Positions 1 through 8,681 of a DNA stretch of 64,000 nucleotides are shown here, one piece after another. The stretch spans positions 86,588-150,587 of the forward strand of contig NZ_FOOK01000006.1 of assembly GCF_900113175.1 (NCBI RefSeq), in the 5' to 3' direction. The notes beneath the pieces are model-generated. The model was not told where the DNA came from. It did not search any database and saw nothing but the letters and a program-made list of their open reading frames with translations. The DNA is from Planifilum fulgidum. Its GTDB lineage: Bacteria; Bacillota; Bacilli; Thermoactinomycetales; DSM-44946. Every line of letters starts with the position of its first letter. Positions within the stretch are counted from its first letter, which is position 1. The position numbers were made by a program, and so were the translations under genes.

Positions 1-899
1 GCGATGTGAGCAAAGAGATCGGCCGGCGGCGAATCATCGATTCCGTTTCGCTGAAGGTGTACCCGGGAGAAGTCATGGGAATTCTGGGGCCCAACGGCGC
101 CGGAAAAACCACGCTGATCCGGCTGATGACGGGCCTCGTCGCCCCCACCCGGGGGGAGATCCGGATTCGGGGAAAATGCGTGCGATCCCAGTTTGAACAG
201 GCCATGAAGCATGTGGGAGCCATCGTGGAAAATCCGGAGTTTTACCCGTTCCTGACGGGATACAAGAATTTGCTCCACTTTGCCCGGATGGTTCCGGGGG
301 TGGGCGAAAAGCGGATCCGGGAAGTCATTTCCCTGGTGAAACTGGAGGAGGCCATCCACGATCCGGTCAAAACCTATTCTCTGGGGATGCGCCAGCGCCT
401 GGGGGTGGCCCAGGCGATTCTGCACCGTCCCGCCCTGCTCATCCTGGACGAGCCCACCAACGGGCTGGATCCCGCGGGCATTCGCGAACTGCGGGATTAT
501 CTGCGCCGTCTGGCCGAGAAGGAACGGACGGCGGTGGTCGTGTCCAGCCATTTGCTTTCGGAGATGCAGCTGATGTGCGACCGGGTGGCCATCCTCCGGG
601 GTGGAAAACTGATCGAAGTCCGGCGGATGAGCGAAATTCTCCGGCGGGATTCCGAGGAACTCCGAACCCGCTTCGAGGTGGATCGGACGGATCCGGTCCC
701 GTCGGTACTGCTTCAACTGGGCTTAAACCGCGAGTGGAAAGAATGCCCCGGCGGTTTTGAGATAAGGCTGCGGCGGGAGGAAACCGCGGAGCTGAACCGG
801 CGGTTGATCGAGGCCGGCGTTCGGGTGTACGCCATCCGACGGCTGGAACAGTCGCTGGAAGAACGATTCCTGGAATTGACGGAAGGGGATGCGCCGTGA
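1..899 (+). CDS. ABC transporter ATP-binding protein (5' partial)
   Basis: ATPase subunit of an ABC-2-type exporter, working on the cytoplasmic side with the permease that follows. Visible motifs are Walker A GPNGAGKTT near residue 30, the signature YSLGMRQRLG, and Walker B LLILDEPTNGLDP. The reading frame is open to the window edge: the codons before the first possible start (GTG at 6) already read D-V-S-K, which in this family follows a short first strand, so the true start almost certainly lies upstream. The C-terminal 90 residues are the variable accessory domain typical of BcrA/NatA-like ATPases. The stop overlaps the permease start (GTGA), so the two are translationally coupled. The substrate cannot be told from sequence. 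Confidence 0.9.
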   Translation, partial: DVSKEIGRRRIIDSVSLKVYPGEVMGILGPNGAGKTTLIRLMTGLVAPTRGEIRIRGKCVRSQFEQAMKHVGAIVENPEFYPFLTGYKNLLHFARMVPGVGEKRIREVISLVKLEEAIHDPVKTYSLGMRQRLGVAQAILHRPALLILDEPTNGLDPAGIRELRDYLRRLAEKERTAVVVSSHLLSEMQLMCDRVAILRGGKLIEVRRMSEILRRDSEELRTRFEVDRTDPVPSVLLQLGLNREWKECPGGFEIRLRREETAELNRRLIEAGVRVYAIRRLEQSLEERFLELTEGDAP

Positions 900-1666
900 T
901 CCTGGGAAGGCTGATCCGAAACGAACAGATGAAAATCATGGACCGGACGCGGACCCTGGTCATGTGGGCGCTGCTGATCCTGGCGGTCTGCCTGTTGGCG
1001 ATCGGTCAGCGATTGATCTTGGTCTCCGGCGCCCCGGTGGACATGTGGGAATTCGCCGAGGGTTGCACCCACCTGCTGTTCATCGTCCAATTGTTCACCC
1101 TGGTCGTCGCGGGAGATATCATCTCCAGCGAGTTCTCCTGGGGAACGGCGAAATTGCTGCTCATCCGTCCCGTGAGCCGGACCCGCATCCTGCTGTCCAA
1201 ATTTGCGGCGGTCGTCACCTTCCTTTTGGCCTGCATGGCCGTCCTCCTGCTGGCTTCGCTGCTGTTCGGAGCGGTCTTCTTCCGCTGGACGGGATTGGGT
1301 GACGCCCTGGAAGCCCTGAAACAACTATTTGCGCGCTACGGACTGTATGGGGTGGAAGTCCTCGTGACCGCCTCCCTCGCCTTCATGCTGTCCGCCGCAT
1401 CCCGCAGCAGCACCCTGTCCGTCGGGCTGTCCATTTTTCTCTTTTTTTCCGGTGGATTTCTATCGGAATTATTGAAAATATGGGGAATCAGCTGGGGAAA
1501 ATACCTGCTGTTTGCCAATCTGGATCTTTCGCCCTATTTCTACGGCCACTCCCCGCCTTTTCCGGGCATGTCCCTCGCTCACTCCCTGCTGGTGCTCGTC
1601 ATCCATTTTGCGCTGTTTCACCTGATCGCCTGGTGGTCCTTTGCCAAACGGGATGTCCTGACCTGA
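896..1666 (+). CDS. ABC-2 type transporter permease
   Basis: Integral membrane partner of the preceding ATPase, about 256 residues, with six hydrophobic segments (the first around residues 20-40 after a short charged N-terminus). The stretch EFSWGTAKLLLIRPVSRTRILLSK is the coupling-helix type motif of ABC-2 permeases (EYRWGT-like, then RP.SR). The GTG start overlaps the ATPase stop by four bases. The C-terminus AKRDVLT matches the common 'F.KRDV' ending of lantibiotic-immunity and Na+ exporter permeases. Likely an exporter of a drug, peptide or ion; the sequence does not say which. Confidence 0.87.
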   Translation: MILGRLIRNEQMKIMDRTRTLVMWALLILAVCLLAIGQRLILVSGAPVDMWEFAEGCTHLLFIVQLFTLVVAGDIISSEFSWGTAKLLLIRPVSRTRILLSKFAAVVTFLLACMAVLLLASLLFGAVFFRWTGLGDALEALKQLFARYGLYGVEVLVTASLAFMLSAASRSSTLSVGLSIFLFFSGGFLSELLKIWGISWGKYLLFANLDLSPYFYGHSPPFPGMSLAHSLLVLVIHFALFHLIAWWSFAKRDVLT

Positions 1667-1755
1667 GGCAGCCGGTCGCATTAAAACTTTTCCGATAAGA
1701 TTTGTCGGCCCATCCAATCAAAACAGTTTGTATATTTTGGAATAACGCGGCGCTG

Positions 1756-1784
1756 TTGACACGCCGAGGGCGCCGTAGTAGGAT
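1756..1784 (+). promoter_or_regulatory. Sigma-A promoter of the S-box/metNIQ unit
   Basis: A -35 TTGACA (1756-1761) and a -10 TAGGAT (1779-1784) are separated by 17 bases. They lie about 40 bases upstream of the SAM riboswitch aptamer, so transcription should start near 1791. Confidence 0.7.
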
Positions 1785-1820
1785 GTTTCATGACAATTTC
1801 ATACGGTGATTCCGCGCGCT

Positions 1821-1935
1821 CTTATCCAGAGAGGTGGAGGGACTGGCCCGATGAAACCCGGCAACCGTCCGCGGCCATACGCGGAAATGGTGCCAATTCC
1901 TGCAGAGCCCAACGGTTCTGGCAGATGAGAGAGGC
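1821..1935 (+). promoter_or_regulatory. SAM-I (S-box) riboswitch
   Basis: The conserved S-box core is present in order: CTTATCCAGAGAGGTGGAGG, GACTGGCCCGATGAAACCCG, GCAACC, then GGTGCCAATTCCTGCAG and GGCAGATGAGAGAG. A terminator hairpin follows at once (1951-1983). With SAM bound, the terminator should form and shut off the methionine importer downstream. This is the standard arrangement for metNIQ in Firmicutes. Confidence 0.96.
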
Positions 1936-1950
1936 GATTTTAGATATAAG

Positions 1951-1983
1951 ATCCCTTTCTGCTCTGGCAGGAAGGGATTTTTT
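1951..1983 (+). terminator. Riboswitch-controlled terminator
   Basis: The stem ATCCCTTTCTG (1951-1961) pairs with CAGGAAGGGAT (1968-1978), followed by a run of six T. It lies between the S-box aptamer and metN and is the expression platform. Confidence 0.9.
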
Positions 1984-2004
1984 CGTCAACGGGTGGTGAA
2001 ATCG

Positions 2005-2985
2005 ATGATCGTACTGGATCATGTGAGCAAAGTGTACCGCTCTCCGAAGGACGGAGACGTGGTTGCCCTCAAGGATATTCATCTGGAAATCAAACGCGGG
2101 GAGATCTTCGGCATCGTCGGCCACAGCGGCGCCGGAAAGAGCACGCTCCTGCGCCTGCTCAACGGCCTGGAGAAGCCTACGTCGGGCCGGGTGACGGTGG
2201 ACGGAATCCCCATCTCCGAAAGCAGCGAGCGCCAGCTGAGGGAAGCGCGAAAGAAAATCGGCATGATCTTTCAGCACTTCCACCTGCTCTGGTCGCGCAC
2301 CGTCTGGGAAAACGTGGCCTTCCCCCTGGAGCTGGCCGGAAAGCCGAAACGGGAGATCCGGGAAAAGGTGGACACCCTGCTGGAACGGGTGGGGCTCACC
2401 CACCGGGCCAACGCTTATCCCGCTCAACTGTCCGGCGGACAGAAACAGCGGGTCGGGATCGCCCGGGCCTTGGCCAACGATCCGACCGTGCTGCTTTGCG
2501 ATGAAGCGACGTCGGCCCTGGACCCCGAAACCACCGCTTCCATCCTGGAGCTGCTCAAGGAGATCCACCGGGACACCGGCATCACCATGGTGGTCATCAC
2601 CCACGAAATGAGCGTCGTCAAACGGCTCTGCCAGCGCATGGCCGTCATGGAAGACGGAAAGATCGTGGAGCAGGGCGAAGTGGAGGCCCTGTTCCGCGAG
2701 CCGAAGCACCCGGTGACCCGGCAATTTGTGGAATCCCTGATCGCCGAAAAAGAAAACGCCGAACGGCACACCGCCTTGATCCGGATTCCTTCGCGCAAGC
2801 TGGACCTTTTGTGGGGCCTTCTGGCGGAACGGGTCAAGCGGGGCGTGACCGCCACCATCCTGCCCGATGCCGCGGAAAGCGGAGACCATGTGACGCTGCG
2901 GATCGGCGGGCCGAAGGACGCGGTCCAAGAAGCGGTAGCAGCCCTGAAGCAGGATGAACACCGCGAGGTGATCCCCCATGTTTGA
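2005..2985 (+). CDS. metN: Methionine ABC transporter ATP-binding protein MetN
   Basis: Drives uptake of D/L-methionine with MetI and MetQ. Walker A GHSGAGKST, signature LSGGQKQRVG and Walker B VLLCDEATSALDP are all intact. After residue about 250 the protein carries a NIL domain (RHTALIRIPSRKLDLLWGLL...), the C-terminal methionine-sensing domain that inhibits transport when substrate is abundant. I chose the ATG at 2005 because it gives the family start MIVLDHVSKVY and has GGGTGGTGA just upstream; GTG codons at 1993 and 1996 are alternatives. Expression is controlled by the SAM riboswitch. The stop overlaps metI by eight bases. Confidence 0.96.
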   Translation: MIVLDHVSKVYRSPKDGDVVALKDIHLEIKRGEIFGIVGHSGAGKSTLLRLLNGLEKPTSGRVTVDGIPISESSERQLREARKKIGMIFQHFHLLWSRTVWENVAFPLELAGKPKREIREKVDTLLERVGLTHRANAYPAQLSGGQKQRVGIARALANDPTVLLCDEATSALDPETTASILELLKEIHRDTGITMVVITHEMSVVKRLCQRMAVMEDGKIVEQGEVEALFREPKHPVTRQFVESLIAEKENAERHTALIRIPSRKLDLLWGLLAERVKRGVTATILPDAAESGDHVTLRIGGPKDAVQEAVAALKQDEHREVIPHV

Positions 2986-3634
2986 TCAACTGGACACCCA
3001 ATTGTTGTGGCAGGCAACCGGGGAAACGATATACATGGTGGCCATCTCCACCTTCTTCTCGGCCCTGATCGGCATCCCCCTGGGCGTGCTGCTGGTCATC
3101 ACCGACAAGGGCCATCTTTGGGAAAATGTGGCGCTTCAGCGCCTTTTGGGCGTGGTTGTCAACCTGTTCCGGGCGGTTCCCTTCATCGTGCTGGTTCTCT
3201 TCCTCTTTCCCCTGTCCAAACTGCTGGTGGGAACCACCCTCGGGCCGACGGCGGCCACGATTCCCCTGATCGCAGGGGCCGCCCCCTTTTATGCGCGCAT
3301 GGTGGAAACCGCCATCCGGGAAATCGACCGGGGCGTGATCGAAGCGGCCTTGGCCATGGGGGCCACCCGGATGCAGATCGTCCGAAAGGTGCTGTTGCCG
3401 GAGGCCAAGCCGGCGATCATCTCCGGCCTGACCGTCACCTGCGTCTCCCTGATCAGCTTTTCGGCGATGGCGGGGATCGTGGGCGGCGGCGGCCTGGGCG
3501 ACGCCGCATACCGCTTCGGCTTCCAGTCCTTCAACGACCAGATGCTGTACGCCTGCGGCCTGTTGCTCGTCCTCTTCGTGCAGCTGGTGCAGTGGGGCGG
3601 CGACCGGCTGGCGCGACGCGTCGACAAACGATAA
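2978..3634 (+). CDS. metI: Methionine ABC transporter permease MetI
   Basis: Membrane subunit of the methionine importer, 218 residues with five hydrophobic segments. The EAA loop that contacts MetN is clear (IEAALAMGATRMQIVRKVLL followed by PEAKPAI). The sequence near the N-terminus (ETIYMVAISTFFSALIGIPLG) is typical of MetI. It overlaps metN and has GAGGTGATCC as ribosome binding site. The length matches the family. Confidence 0.96.
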   Translation: MFDQLDTQLLWQATGETIYMVAISTFFSALIGIPLGVLLVITDKGHLWENVALQRLLGVVVNLFRAVPFIVLVLFLFPLSKLLVGTTLGPTAATIPLIAGAAPFYARMVETAIREIDRGVIEAALAMGATRMQIVRKVLLPEAKPAIISGLTVTCVSLISFSAMAGIVGGGGLGDAAYRFGFQSFNDQMLYACGLLLVLFVQLVQWGGDRLARRVDKR

Positions 3635-3679
3635 ACCCGATCCGTCAACCGACTTATCCGGAAAAGGAGGCATCGAATC

Positions 3680-4474
3680 ATGAAAAAATGGTGGCTCGGA
3701 CTGCTCTCGCTCGCTCTGCTGCTGGCAACGGCCGCATGCGGCGGAGGCAGCCAGGAAAAAACGACGCTCCACGTGGGGGCCACGCAGGTGCCCCATGCCG
3801 AAATCCTGAACCACATCAAACCGACGCTGGAAAAAGAGGGCATCCAGCTGGAGGTGCGCGTCTTCCAGGATTACGTTCTGCCCAATAAAGCGGTGGAAGA
3901 AGGGGAACTGGACGCCAACTACTTCCAGCACATCCCCTGGATGGAATCCACCAACAAGGAACAGGGATGGCACCTGGTCAAGGTGACGGGCGTGCACATC
4001 GAACCGATGGGAGCCTACTCCAAAAAATACAAATCCAAAGAGGAGATCCCCGACGGCGCGACGGTCGCCCTCCCCAACGCCACCAGTGAAATGACCCGGG
4101 TCCTGCTGTTGCTGGATCAGCAAGGGCTGATTAAACTGGACAACCGCGAAGGGGACAAAACCCTCAAAAACATCCGGTCCAACCCGAAAAAGCTGAAATT
4201 CAAGGCGCTGGAACCGGCCATCCTGCCGAGGGTCCTGGATCAGGTGGACGTGGCGGTCATCAACACCAACTACGCCCTTCAGGCCAAGCTGAATCCGCTG
4301 AAGGATTCCCTGTTCATCGAGGACAAGAATTCCCCCTATGTGAACGTGTTGGCCGTCAAGAAAGGCAATGAAAAGGATCCGGCCATCCAAAAGCTGGCCG
4401 AAGCTCTCACCTCTCCGGAAGTGAAAAAGTTCATTGAGGAAAAATACGACGGCGCCGTCGTTCCGGCCTTCTGA
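3680..4474 (+). CDS. metQ: Methionine-binding lipoprotein MetQ
   Basis: Substrate-binding protein of the MetNIQ importer, anchored to the outer face of the membrane. The N-terminus is a lipoprotein signal (KKWWLGLLSLALLLATAAC) with lipobox TAAC. The NlpA/MetQ fold is recognised from VGATQVPHAEILNHIKPTLE, VFQDYVLPNKAV.EGELDANYFQH and GVHIEPMGAYSKK. There is a strong AAAGGAGG site 12 bases before the ATG. A 45-base gap separates it from metI, and a GC-rich hairpin terminator follows directly, so it is the last gene of the S-box operon. Confidence 0.96.
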   Translation: MKKWWLGLLSLALLLATAACGGGSQEKTTLHVGATQVPHAEILNHIKPTLEKEGIQLEVRVFQDYVLPNKAVEEGELDANYFQHIPWMESTNKEQGWHLVKVTGVHIEPMGAYSKKYKSKEEIPDGATVALPNATSEMTRVLLLLDQQGLIKLDNREGDKTLKNIRSNPKKLKFKALEPAILPRVLDQVDVAVINTNYALQAKLNPLKDSLFIEDKNSPYVNVLAVKKGNEKDPAIQKLAEALTSPEVKKFIEEKYDGAVVPAF

Positions 4475-4479
4475 ATGAA

Positions 4480-4506
4480 AACCCCCGCGCACAAGGCGCG
4501 GGGGTT
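4480..4506 (+). terminator. Terminator after metQ
   Basis: AACCCCCGCGC (4480-4490) pairs with GCGCGGGGGTT (4496-4506) over a 5-base loop, right after the metQ stop. The T-run is short (TTATT). Confidence 0.75.
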
Positions 4507-4620
4507 ATTGATTACAAGCCACCGACAAAATGGATGAGGGGGCGATTTTTCGTCCCGGCGCCCGCAAAAGCAGGAACCGCCCGGCAACCCCCCCGATGCC
4601 CATGCCGAAATCTGTTTCCA

Positions 4621-4682
4621 CCCTGCGCACGAGGCGCAGGGTTTTCAGCACTGGACCCGGGACGGCTTTTCCTGAAAAGCCG
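4621..4682. terminator. Two hairpins between convergent metQ and permease
   Basis: CCCTGCGC (4621-4628) pairs with GCGCAGGG (4634-4641) and is followed by TTTT on the + strand. A second perfect hairpin, CGGCTTTTC (4663-4671) with GAAAAGCCG (4674-4682), abuts the permease stop codon. Together they probably end transcription from both sides. Confidence 0.5.
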
Positions 4683-4683
4683 A

Positions 4684-6279
4684 TCACAGCGACGCGATCC
4701 ACGCCTTCCGCACCTTCTCCTCCCGGTCCTCCCGGACGGAACCGGCGCGCCGGGCGCTCCGGATCCCCCAGAAGTAGAAGGCCAGAGCACAGGCGGCAAT
4801 CAACAGCATGTCCACACCGTAGGGAATCAGGTTGTACCCGCCGAATCGCTCGCTGCCCAGACAGGAAACCAGGACGATGAAGGCGAGGTATCCGATCAGC
4901 CACAATCCGGCTTTCAACCGGGGGATGAAATCGGTCCAGCCCTCCTTTGCCTGGTAATAGAGGTAGATCGGCAGGCCCAGCACCATGATCAAAACCACTT
5001 TGCCCGTCAGCGGCCAGGTCGCCCAATAAAGGATCAAGGAGGCCAGGATGAACGCCACCGGGGCGATCACGCCCATCCCCTTCACCCGGATCGGACGGTT
5101 CGCCACGTCCCTTTGGCGCAGCACCATGACGGCAACGGGCCCCGTTGCGTAGGAAATGAGCGTGGCGACGGAAATCACCTCCGCCAGGGATCCCCATCCG
5201 CGGAACAAAAAGAGGAAAACGAAGGCAACCGCCAAATTGAGCCACAGGGCCGCCCGCGGAACCCCGTATTTCGGGTGAATCGACCCGAATATTTTGGGCA
5301 TATAACCGTTCTCCTTCATGCCGTAAACCATCCGCGCCGTGGTGGCGGTGTTGGTGATGCCCGCCCCGGACGGTGAAACAAAGGCGTCGGCAAAGAGAAG
5401 CAGGGCCAGCCAATTGAGATTGAGGGCGATCGCCAGGTCGGCAAAGGGCGAGTTAAAGTGGATGCCTCCCCAGCCCTTGGCGGCCTGTTCCGGGGAAACG
5501 GCCCCGATAAAGGCAACTTGCAGCAGGATGTAGATCCCGCCGGCCATCAGGATCGACCCGACCACCGCGATCGGGATCGAGCGGCTCGGGTTTTTCGCTT
5601 CCCCCGCCAGATTGACCGGACTTTGGAAACCGTTGAAGGCGAACACCACGCCCGAGGTGGCCACCGCCGTGAGCACTCCGGACCAGCCATGGGGGGCAAA
5701 GCCGCCGTGGTCCGTAAAGTTTTCGGCGTGGAAGCCGGCGGCGATCAACCCCGCCACGGTGAGAAGGGGAACGGCCAGTTTGAACACGGTGATGGCGCTG
5801 TTCGCCGCCGCAAACAGGCGAACGGTCCAGAAATTCAGCAGAAAGTAAACGATGATCAACGCCCCGGCCAAGAGGAGTCCCGCCGGGGACAGTTCCTGCC
5901 CGTCGTACAGGCGCCCGGCCCATTCCCAGGGCCACGAGCTCATATATTGGACGGAAGCCACCGCTTCCACGGGGATGACCGATACGATCGCGATCCAGTT
6001 GGCCCATCCGGAGAGAAATCCGACGAAGGGGCCGTGCGAATGCTGGGCGTACCGCACCATTCCCCCCGTCTGGGGAAACATCGTTCCCAGCTCGGCATAG
6101 GTCAGCCCGATGAATACCGTGGCGATCATTCCCAAAACCCACGCGATGACGGCGGCCGGCCCGGCGACGGATGCCGCTTTCCAGGCACCGAACAGCCAGC
6201 CGGAACCGATGATGGTCCCCAGCCCCGTCATCAACAGGGCAAAAGTTCCCAGTTCCTTCCTCACGTTTTTCTCCGACAC
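4684..6279 (-). CDS. APC-superfamily amino acid permease
   Basis: About 531 residues with 12 or more hydrophobic segments. The N-terminal signature LMTGLGTIIGSGWLFGAW..A..AGPAAVIAW is that of the amino acid-polyamine-organocation superfamily. The tryptophan-rich start and YAELGTMFPQTGGMVRY resemble the aspartate-proton symporter group of Bacillus (YveA/AspP-like). I prefer the GTG at 6279 (M-S-E-K-N-V) because GGGGAG sits 8 bases ahead; the GTG at 6288 is too close to that site. It is transcribed alone, from the extended -10 promoter at 6352-6360. The substrate assignment is by resemblance only. Confidence 0.88.
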   Translation of the reverse strand: MSEKNVRKELGTFALLMTGLGTIIGSGWLFGAWKAASVAGPAAVIAWVLGMIATVFIGLTYAELGTMFPQTGGMVRYAQHSHGPFVGFLSGWANWIAIVSVIPVEAVASVQYMSSWPWEWAGRLYDGQELSPAGLLLAGALIIVYFLLNFWTVRLFAAANSAITVFKLAVPLLTVAGLIAAGFHAENFTDHGGFAPHGWSGVLTAVATSGVVFAFNGFQSPVNLAGEAKNPSRSIPIAVVGSILMAGGIYILLQVAFIGAVSPEQAAKGWGGIHFNSPFADLAIALNLNWLALLLFADAFVSPSGAGITNTATTARMVYGMKENGYMPKIFGSIHPKYGVPRAALWLNLAVAFVFLFLFRGWGSLAEVISVATLISYATGPVAVMVLRQRDVANRPIRVKGMGVIAPVAFILASLILYWATWPLTGKVVLIMVLGLPIYLYYQAKEGWTDFIPRLKAGLWLIGYLAFIVLVSCLGSERFGGYNLIPYGVDMLLIAACALAFYFWGIRSARRAGSVREDREEKVRKAWIASL

Positions 6280-6351
6280 CTTCTCCACTCCCCAACCCGC
6301 GAGACAACTTGAGGGATCGGGAAATGCCCCGCGGCGCCTATATTGGGGAGA

Positions 6352-6360
6352 ATTATATCA
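6352..6360 (-). promoter_or_regulatory. Extended -10 promoter of the permease
   Basis: On the minus strand the sequence reads TG-A-TATAAT (6360 down to 6352), an extended -10 element about 70 bases upstream of the permease start. No good -35 box is seen 17 bases upstream. Confidence 0.45.
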
Positions 6361-6846
6361 CAAATGGATTTACGGATTCTATTTATTTTACCTTTTGCAA
6401 AAAATTGATTCTATTGACCAAACCGATGACATCAGCGGACGGGCTCCCATTTTTACTGTTTAAAAATTGAAAACAAAGGATTTTTCTTGCTTTGCGGGCA
6501 TTCGTTTGTCTGATTTCAAATATGCGCATTACAAAATTCTTATAAAAAATAAGGGAAAAAGCCCCGCATGCATCCCGAACCCTCCCCTTCCATTCCCCCC
6601 TCCCACAGGGGAGATGGATTTCGCCTATAGGCGCCGCGGTCAAAAAACCGCAAAGCCATGGCGGTCCGGGTGCGGTTGCCGGGTCCCGATGTGATCCCGA
6701 AAATGATGAAAACAGGAAGGAAATCCTTTTATAAACAGCCCGGTTTGCACGCTTTTTTGTCAAGCGGGGGCAATTTCGTGCTGCCTGCCAAACGGCGACG
6801 TGTTTGCAACGCTTGAGCAAATTCACTTATGATAAAAAGGGGTGAA
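6361..6846. other. AT-rich spacer, no gene seen
   Basis: About 490 bases between the divergent permease and TetR genes. The composition is mixed and often AT-rich. I see no convincing ORF, RNA gene or long repeat. It marks the left edge of a stretch whose base composition is lower in GC than the rest of the window. Confidence 0.5.
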
Positions 6847-6849
6847 ATG

Positions 6850-7431
6850 ATGGCGCGTGAAAGTAAATTTACTAAAAGCGATTTATATCAGGCCACCCAC
6901 CATCTGCTGCTGCAACACGGCTACGCAGGGTTTCACTTCGGATTGCTTGCAGAAAAATTAAATATAACCAGAGCGGCTTTATACAAGTATTTCAATAACA
7001 AAGACGAGCTGATTACGGAATATATGGCTTATGAAATGGAACGATTTCTGGAGGAACTCGAAAAAATCGGTGAATATTCCCGTTTTGAGGATCAATTGGA
7101 CTTTCTGCTGCGGGTGATTTTAAAATACAGCGACATCCACCAGATCCTCTCCATGGCATTTCAAATCCCGAAATCGAAGCATGCGAAGGTCAATCAAACG
7201 TTGCAACAGTTGGAGCATCAACACGAAAAAATGTATGCGCTGTTAAACGGTTTCATCCACTTGGGGAAAAAAGAAAAGATGCTCAAACCGGAATTACCCG
7301 AGCACCTCCTGCTTGGTTTTATTTTTAACGCGGTGAACATTCCCAATCGGTCACACGTGCCGGAAGAAGAGTGGAAGAATTTGATCAAGGAGTTTCTTTG
7401 TTATGGAATGTTTGGAAAAAGATGTAATTGA
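6850..7431 (+). CDS. TetR-family transcriptional regulator
   Basis: Repressor of 193 residues. The N-terminal helix-turn-helix reads GLLAEKLNITRAALYKYFNNKDELITEYM, diagnostic of TetR. The C-terminal ligand-binding half is not family-specific. The strong site AAGGGGTGA (6837-6845) fits the ATG at 6850 best; ATGs at 6829 and 6847 are in frame. The gene is lower in GC than its neighbours. Its 3' end contains the -35 box of the next promoter, whose palindromic operators are the probable targets of this protein. It likely controls the ABC transporter that follows and may respond to a drug or lipid. Confidence 0.88.
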   Translation: MARESKFTKSDLYQATHHLLLQHGYAGFHFGLLAEKLNITRAALYKYFNNKDELITEYMAYEMERFLEELEKIGEYSRFEDQLDFLLRVILKYSDIHQILSMAFQIPKSKHAKVNQTLQQLEHQHEKMYALLNGFIHLGKKEKMLKPELPEHLLLGFIFNAVNIPNRSHVPEEEWKNLIKEFLCYGMFGKRCN

Positions 7432-7456
7432 CACTTGTGTAACCTTGGCCTATAAT
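7428..7456 (+). promoter_or_regulatory. Consensus promoter with overlapping operator O1
   Basis: A perfect -35 TTGACA (7428-7433) and a perfect -10 TATAAT (7451-7456) are 17 bases apart. The -35 box overlaps the TetR stop codon. The bases TTGACACTTGTGTAAC (7428-7443) match 14 of 16 positions of the perfect palindrome at 7486-7501, so a repressor bound here would block RNA polymerase. Confidence 0.85.
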
Positions 7457-7485
7457 AGCCCCTAGCAATTTATTTTATGTCGAAA

Positions 7486-7501
7486 GTTACACTTGTGTAA
7501 C
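7486..7501. promoter_or_regulatory. Palindromic operator O2
   Basis: GTTACACTTGTGTAAC is a perfect inverted repeat: GTTACAC and GTGTAAC around TT. It lies 58 bases downstream of the near-identical O1, in the leader of the ABC permease. It is the likely binding site of the adjacent TetR protein. Confidence 0.8.
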
Positions 7502-7559
7502 ATTAGACCCAAAGGGCATATACACGACAAAATCCAGTAAACACAAAAGAGGTGGACCT

Positions 7560-8681
7560 ATGTTTCTCGCATTAAGGGAATTGAGACATGCCAAATTCCG
7601 TTTTTTTATGATCGGTATGATCTTGTTGTTGATCTCTTGGCTTGTTTTCATTTTGTCCGGACTGGGAAACGGTCTTTCTTCCCTCAGTGCCGCGGTTTTC
7701 AAGAATATGGATGCGGATTACGTTGTTTTTGAAGAAGGATCCCGTCACTCCATGCTGAGGTCGGTGATCTCGGAGGACTTGGTCAAGGATCTCAAAGATC
7801 AAAACAATGTGCTTGATGCCGCCCCCATGGGTTATCGTACGGCAGTGGTTCTTAAAGAAAATATGTCGTCCGATGATGAAAAGATTGACGTCTCCTTCAT
7901 CGGAATTCAACCGGGCACATTTTTGGAACCCGAAACCGTTGAGGGGAAGGGGCTTGCCAAAGGGAAGGACTCCGAAGTCATCGTCGATGTATCATTGAAA
8001 GATTCAGGCATTCAACTGGGGGACACCCTTGAAATTGAAGGGACTACGCAGACCATCAAAGTGGTTGGCTTTGTGGAAAATCAATCCTTTAACCATTTGC
8101 CGGCCGTTTTTATGACTTTGGATATGTGGCGCGAGATTCATTTTGCGGCGCCAGGCTCAGACATGGGGATCGACAAACCCGTCAACGCCATTATGCTCCA
8201 AGGGAAGAACATCTCTCCGGAAAAGATCGATCAATCGCTGAAAGGGATTGAAACGGCAACCAAACAAGAAGCCATTAACGGCGTGCCCGGCTACACGGCT
8301 GAAAATGGGACGATTATGATGATGCTTGCATTTCTCCTGACCATTTCCGCTGTGGTGGTTAGCGTTTTCTTCTATGTGATCACGCTGCAAAAAACGAACC
8401 AATTTGGAATTATGAAGGCAATCGGGGCCAGCAACTCCTTCCTTGGACGATCCGTCGTTTCACAAGTGTTCCTGCTTGCTGCAACAAGCATTGGCTTGGG
8501 CATCGTGCTCACTTACGGAACGGCGGCCATTTTTCCGAAAGAAATGCCCTTTGCACTTGACCCCGTGCTTCTCATCGCCTATGCCGTCGCGCTGCTTGCG
8601 GTCTCTGTCTTGAGTTCCCTGATTTCCGTCAGAAAGATCACAAAGATAGATCCACTTCAAGCCATCGGGAGGATCGAATAA
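7560..8681 (+). CDS. FtsX-type ABC transporter permease
   Basis: 373 residues. A first membrane helix around residues 15-38 is followed by a large extracellular MacB-like domain (about residues 40-250), then three helices at the C-terminus with the FtsX motif VFFYVITLQKTNQFGIMKAIGASN. This resembles the DevC/MacB permeases that export lipids, peptides or drugs together with a LolD-like ATPase. The start has AAGAGGTGG upstream. The stop overlaps the ATPase start by one base. It is regulated by the two-operator promoter region upstream. No adaptor protein gene is present. Confidence 0.9.
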   Translation: MFLALRELRHAKFRFFMIGMILLLISWLVFILSGLGNGLSSLSAAVFKNMDADYVVFEEGSRHSMLRSVISEDLVKDLKDQNNVLDAAPMGYRTAVVLKENMSSDDEKIDVSFIGIQPGTFLEPETVEGKGLAKGKDSEVIVDVSLKDSGIQLGDTLEIEGTTQTIKVVGFVENQSFNHLPAVFMTLDMWREIHFAAPGSDMGIDKPVNAIMLQGKNISPEKIDQSLKGIETATKQEAINGVPGYTAENGTIMMMLAFLLTISAVVVSVFFYVITLQKTNQFGIMKAIGASNSFLGRSVVSQVFLLAATSIGLGIVLTYGTAAIFPKEMPFALDPVLLIAYAVALLAVSVLSSLISVRKITKIDPLQAIGRIE

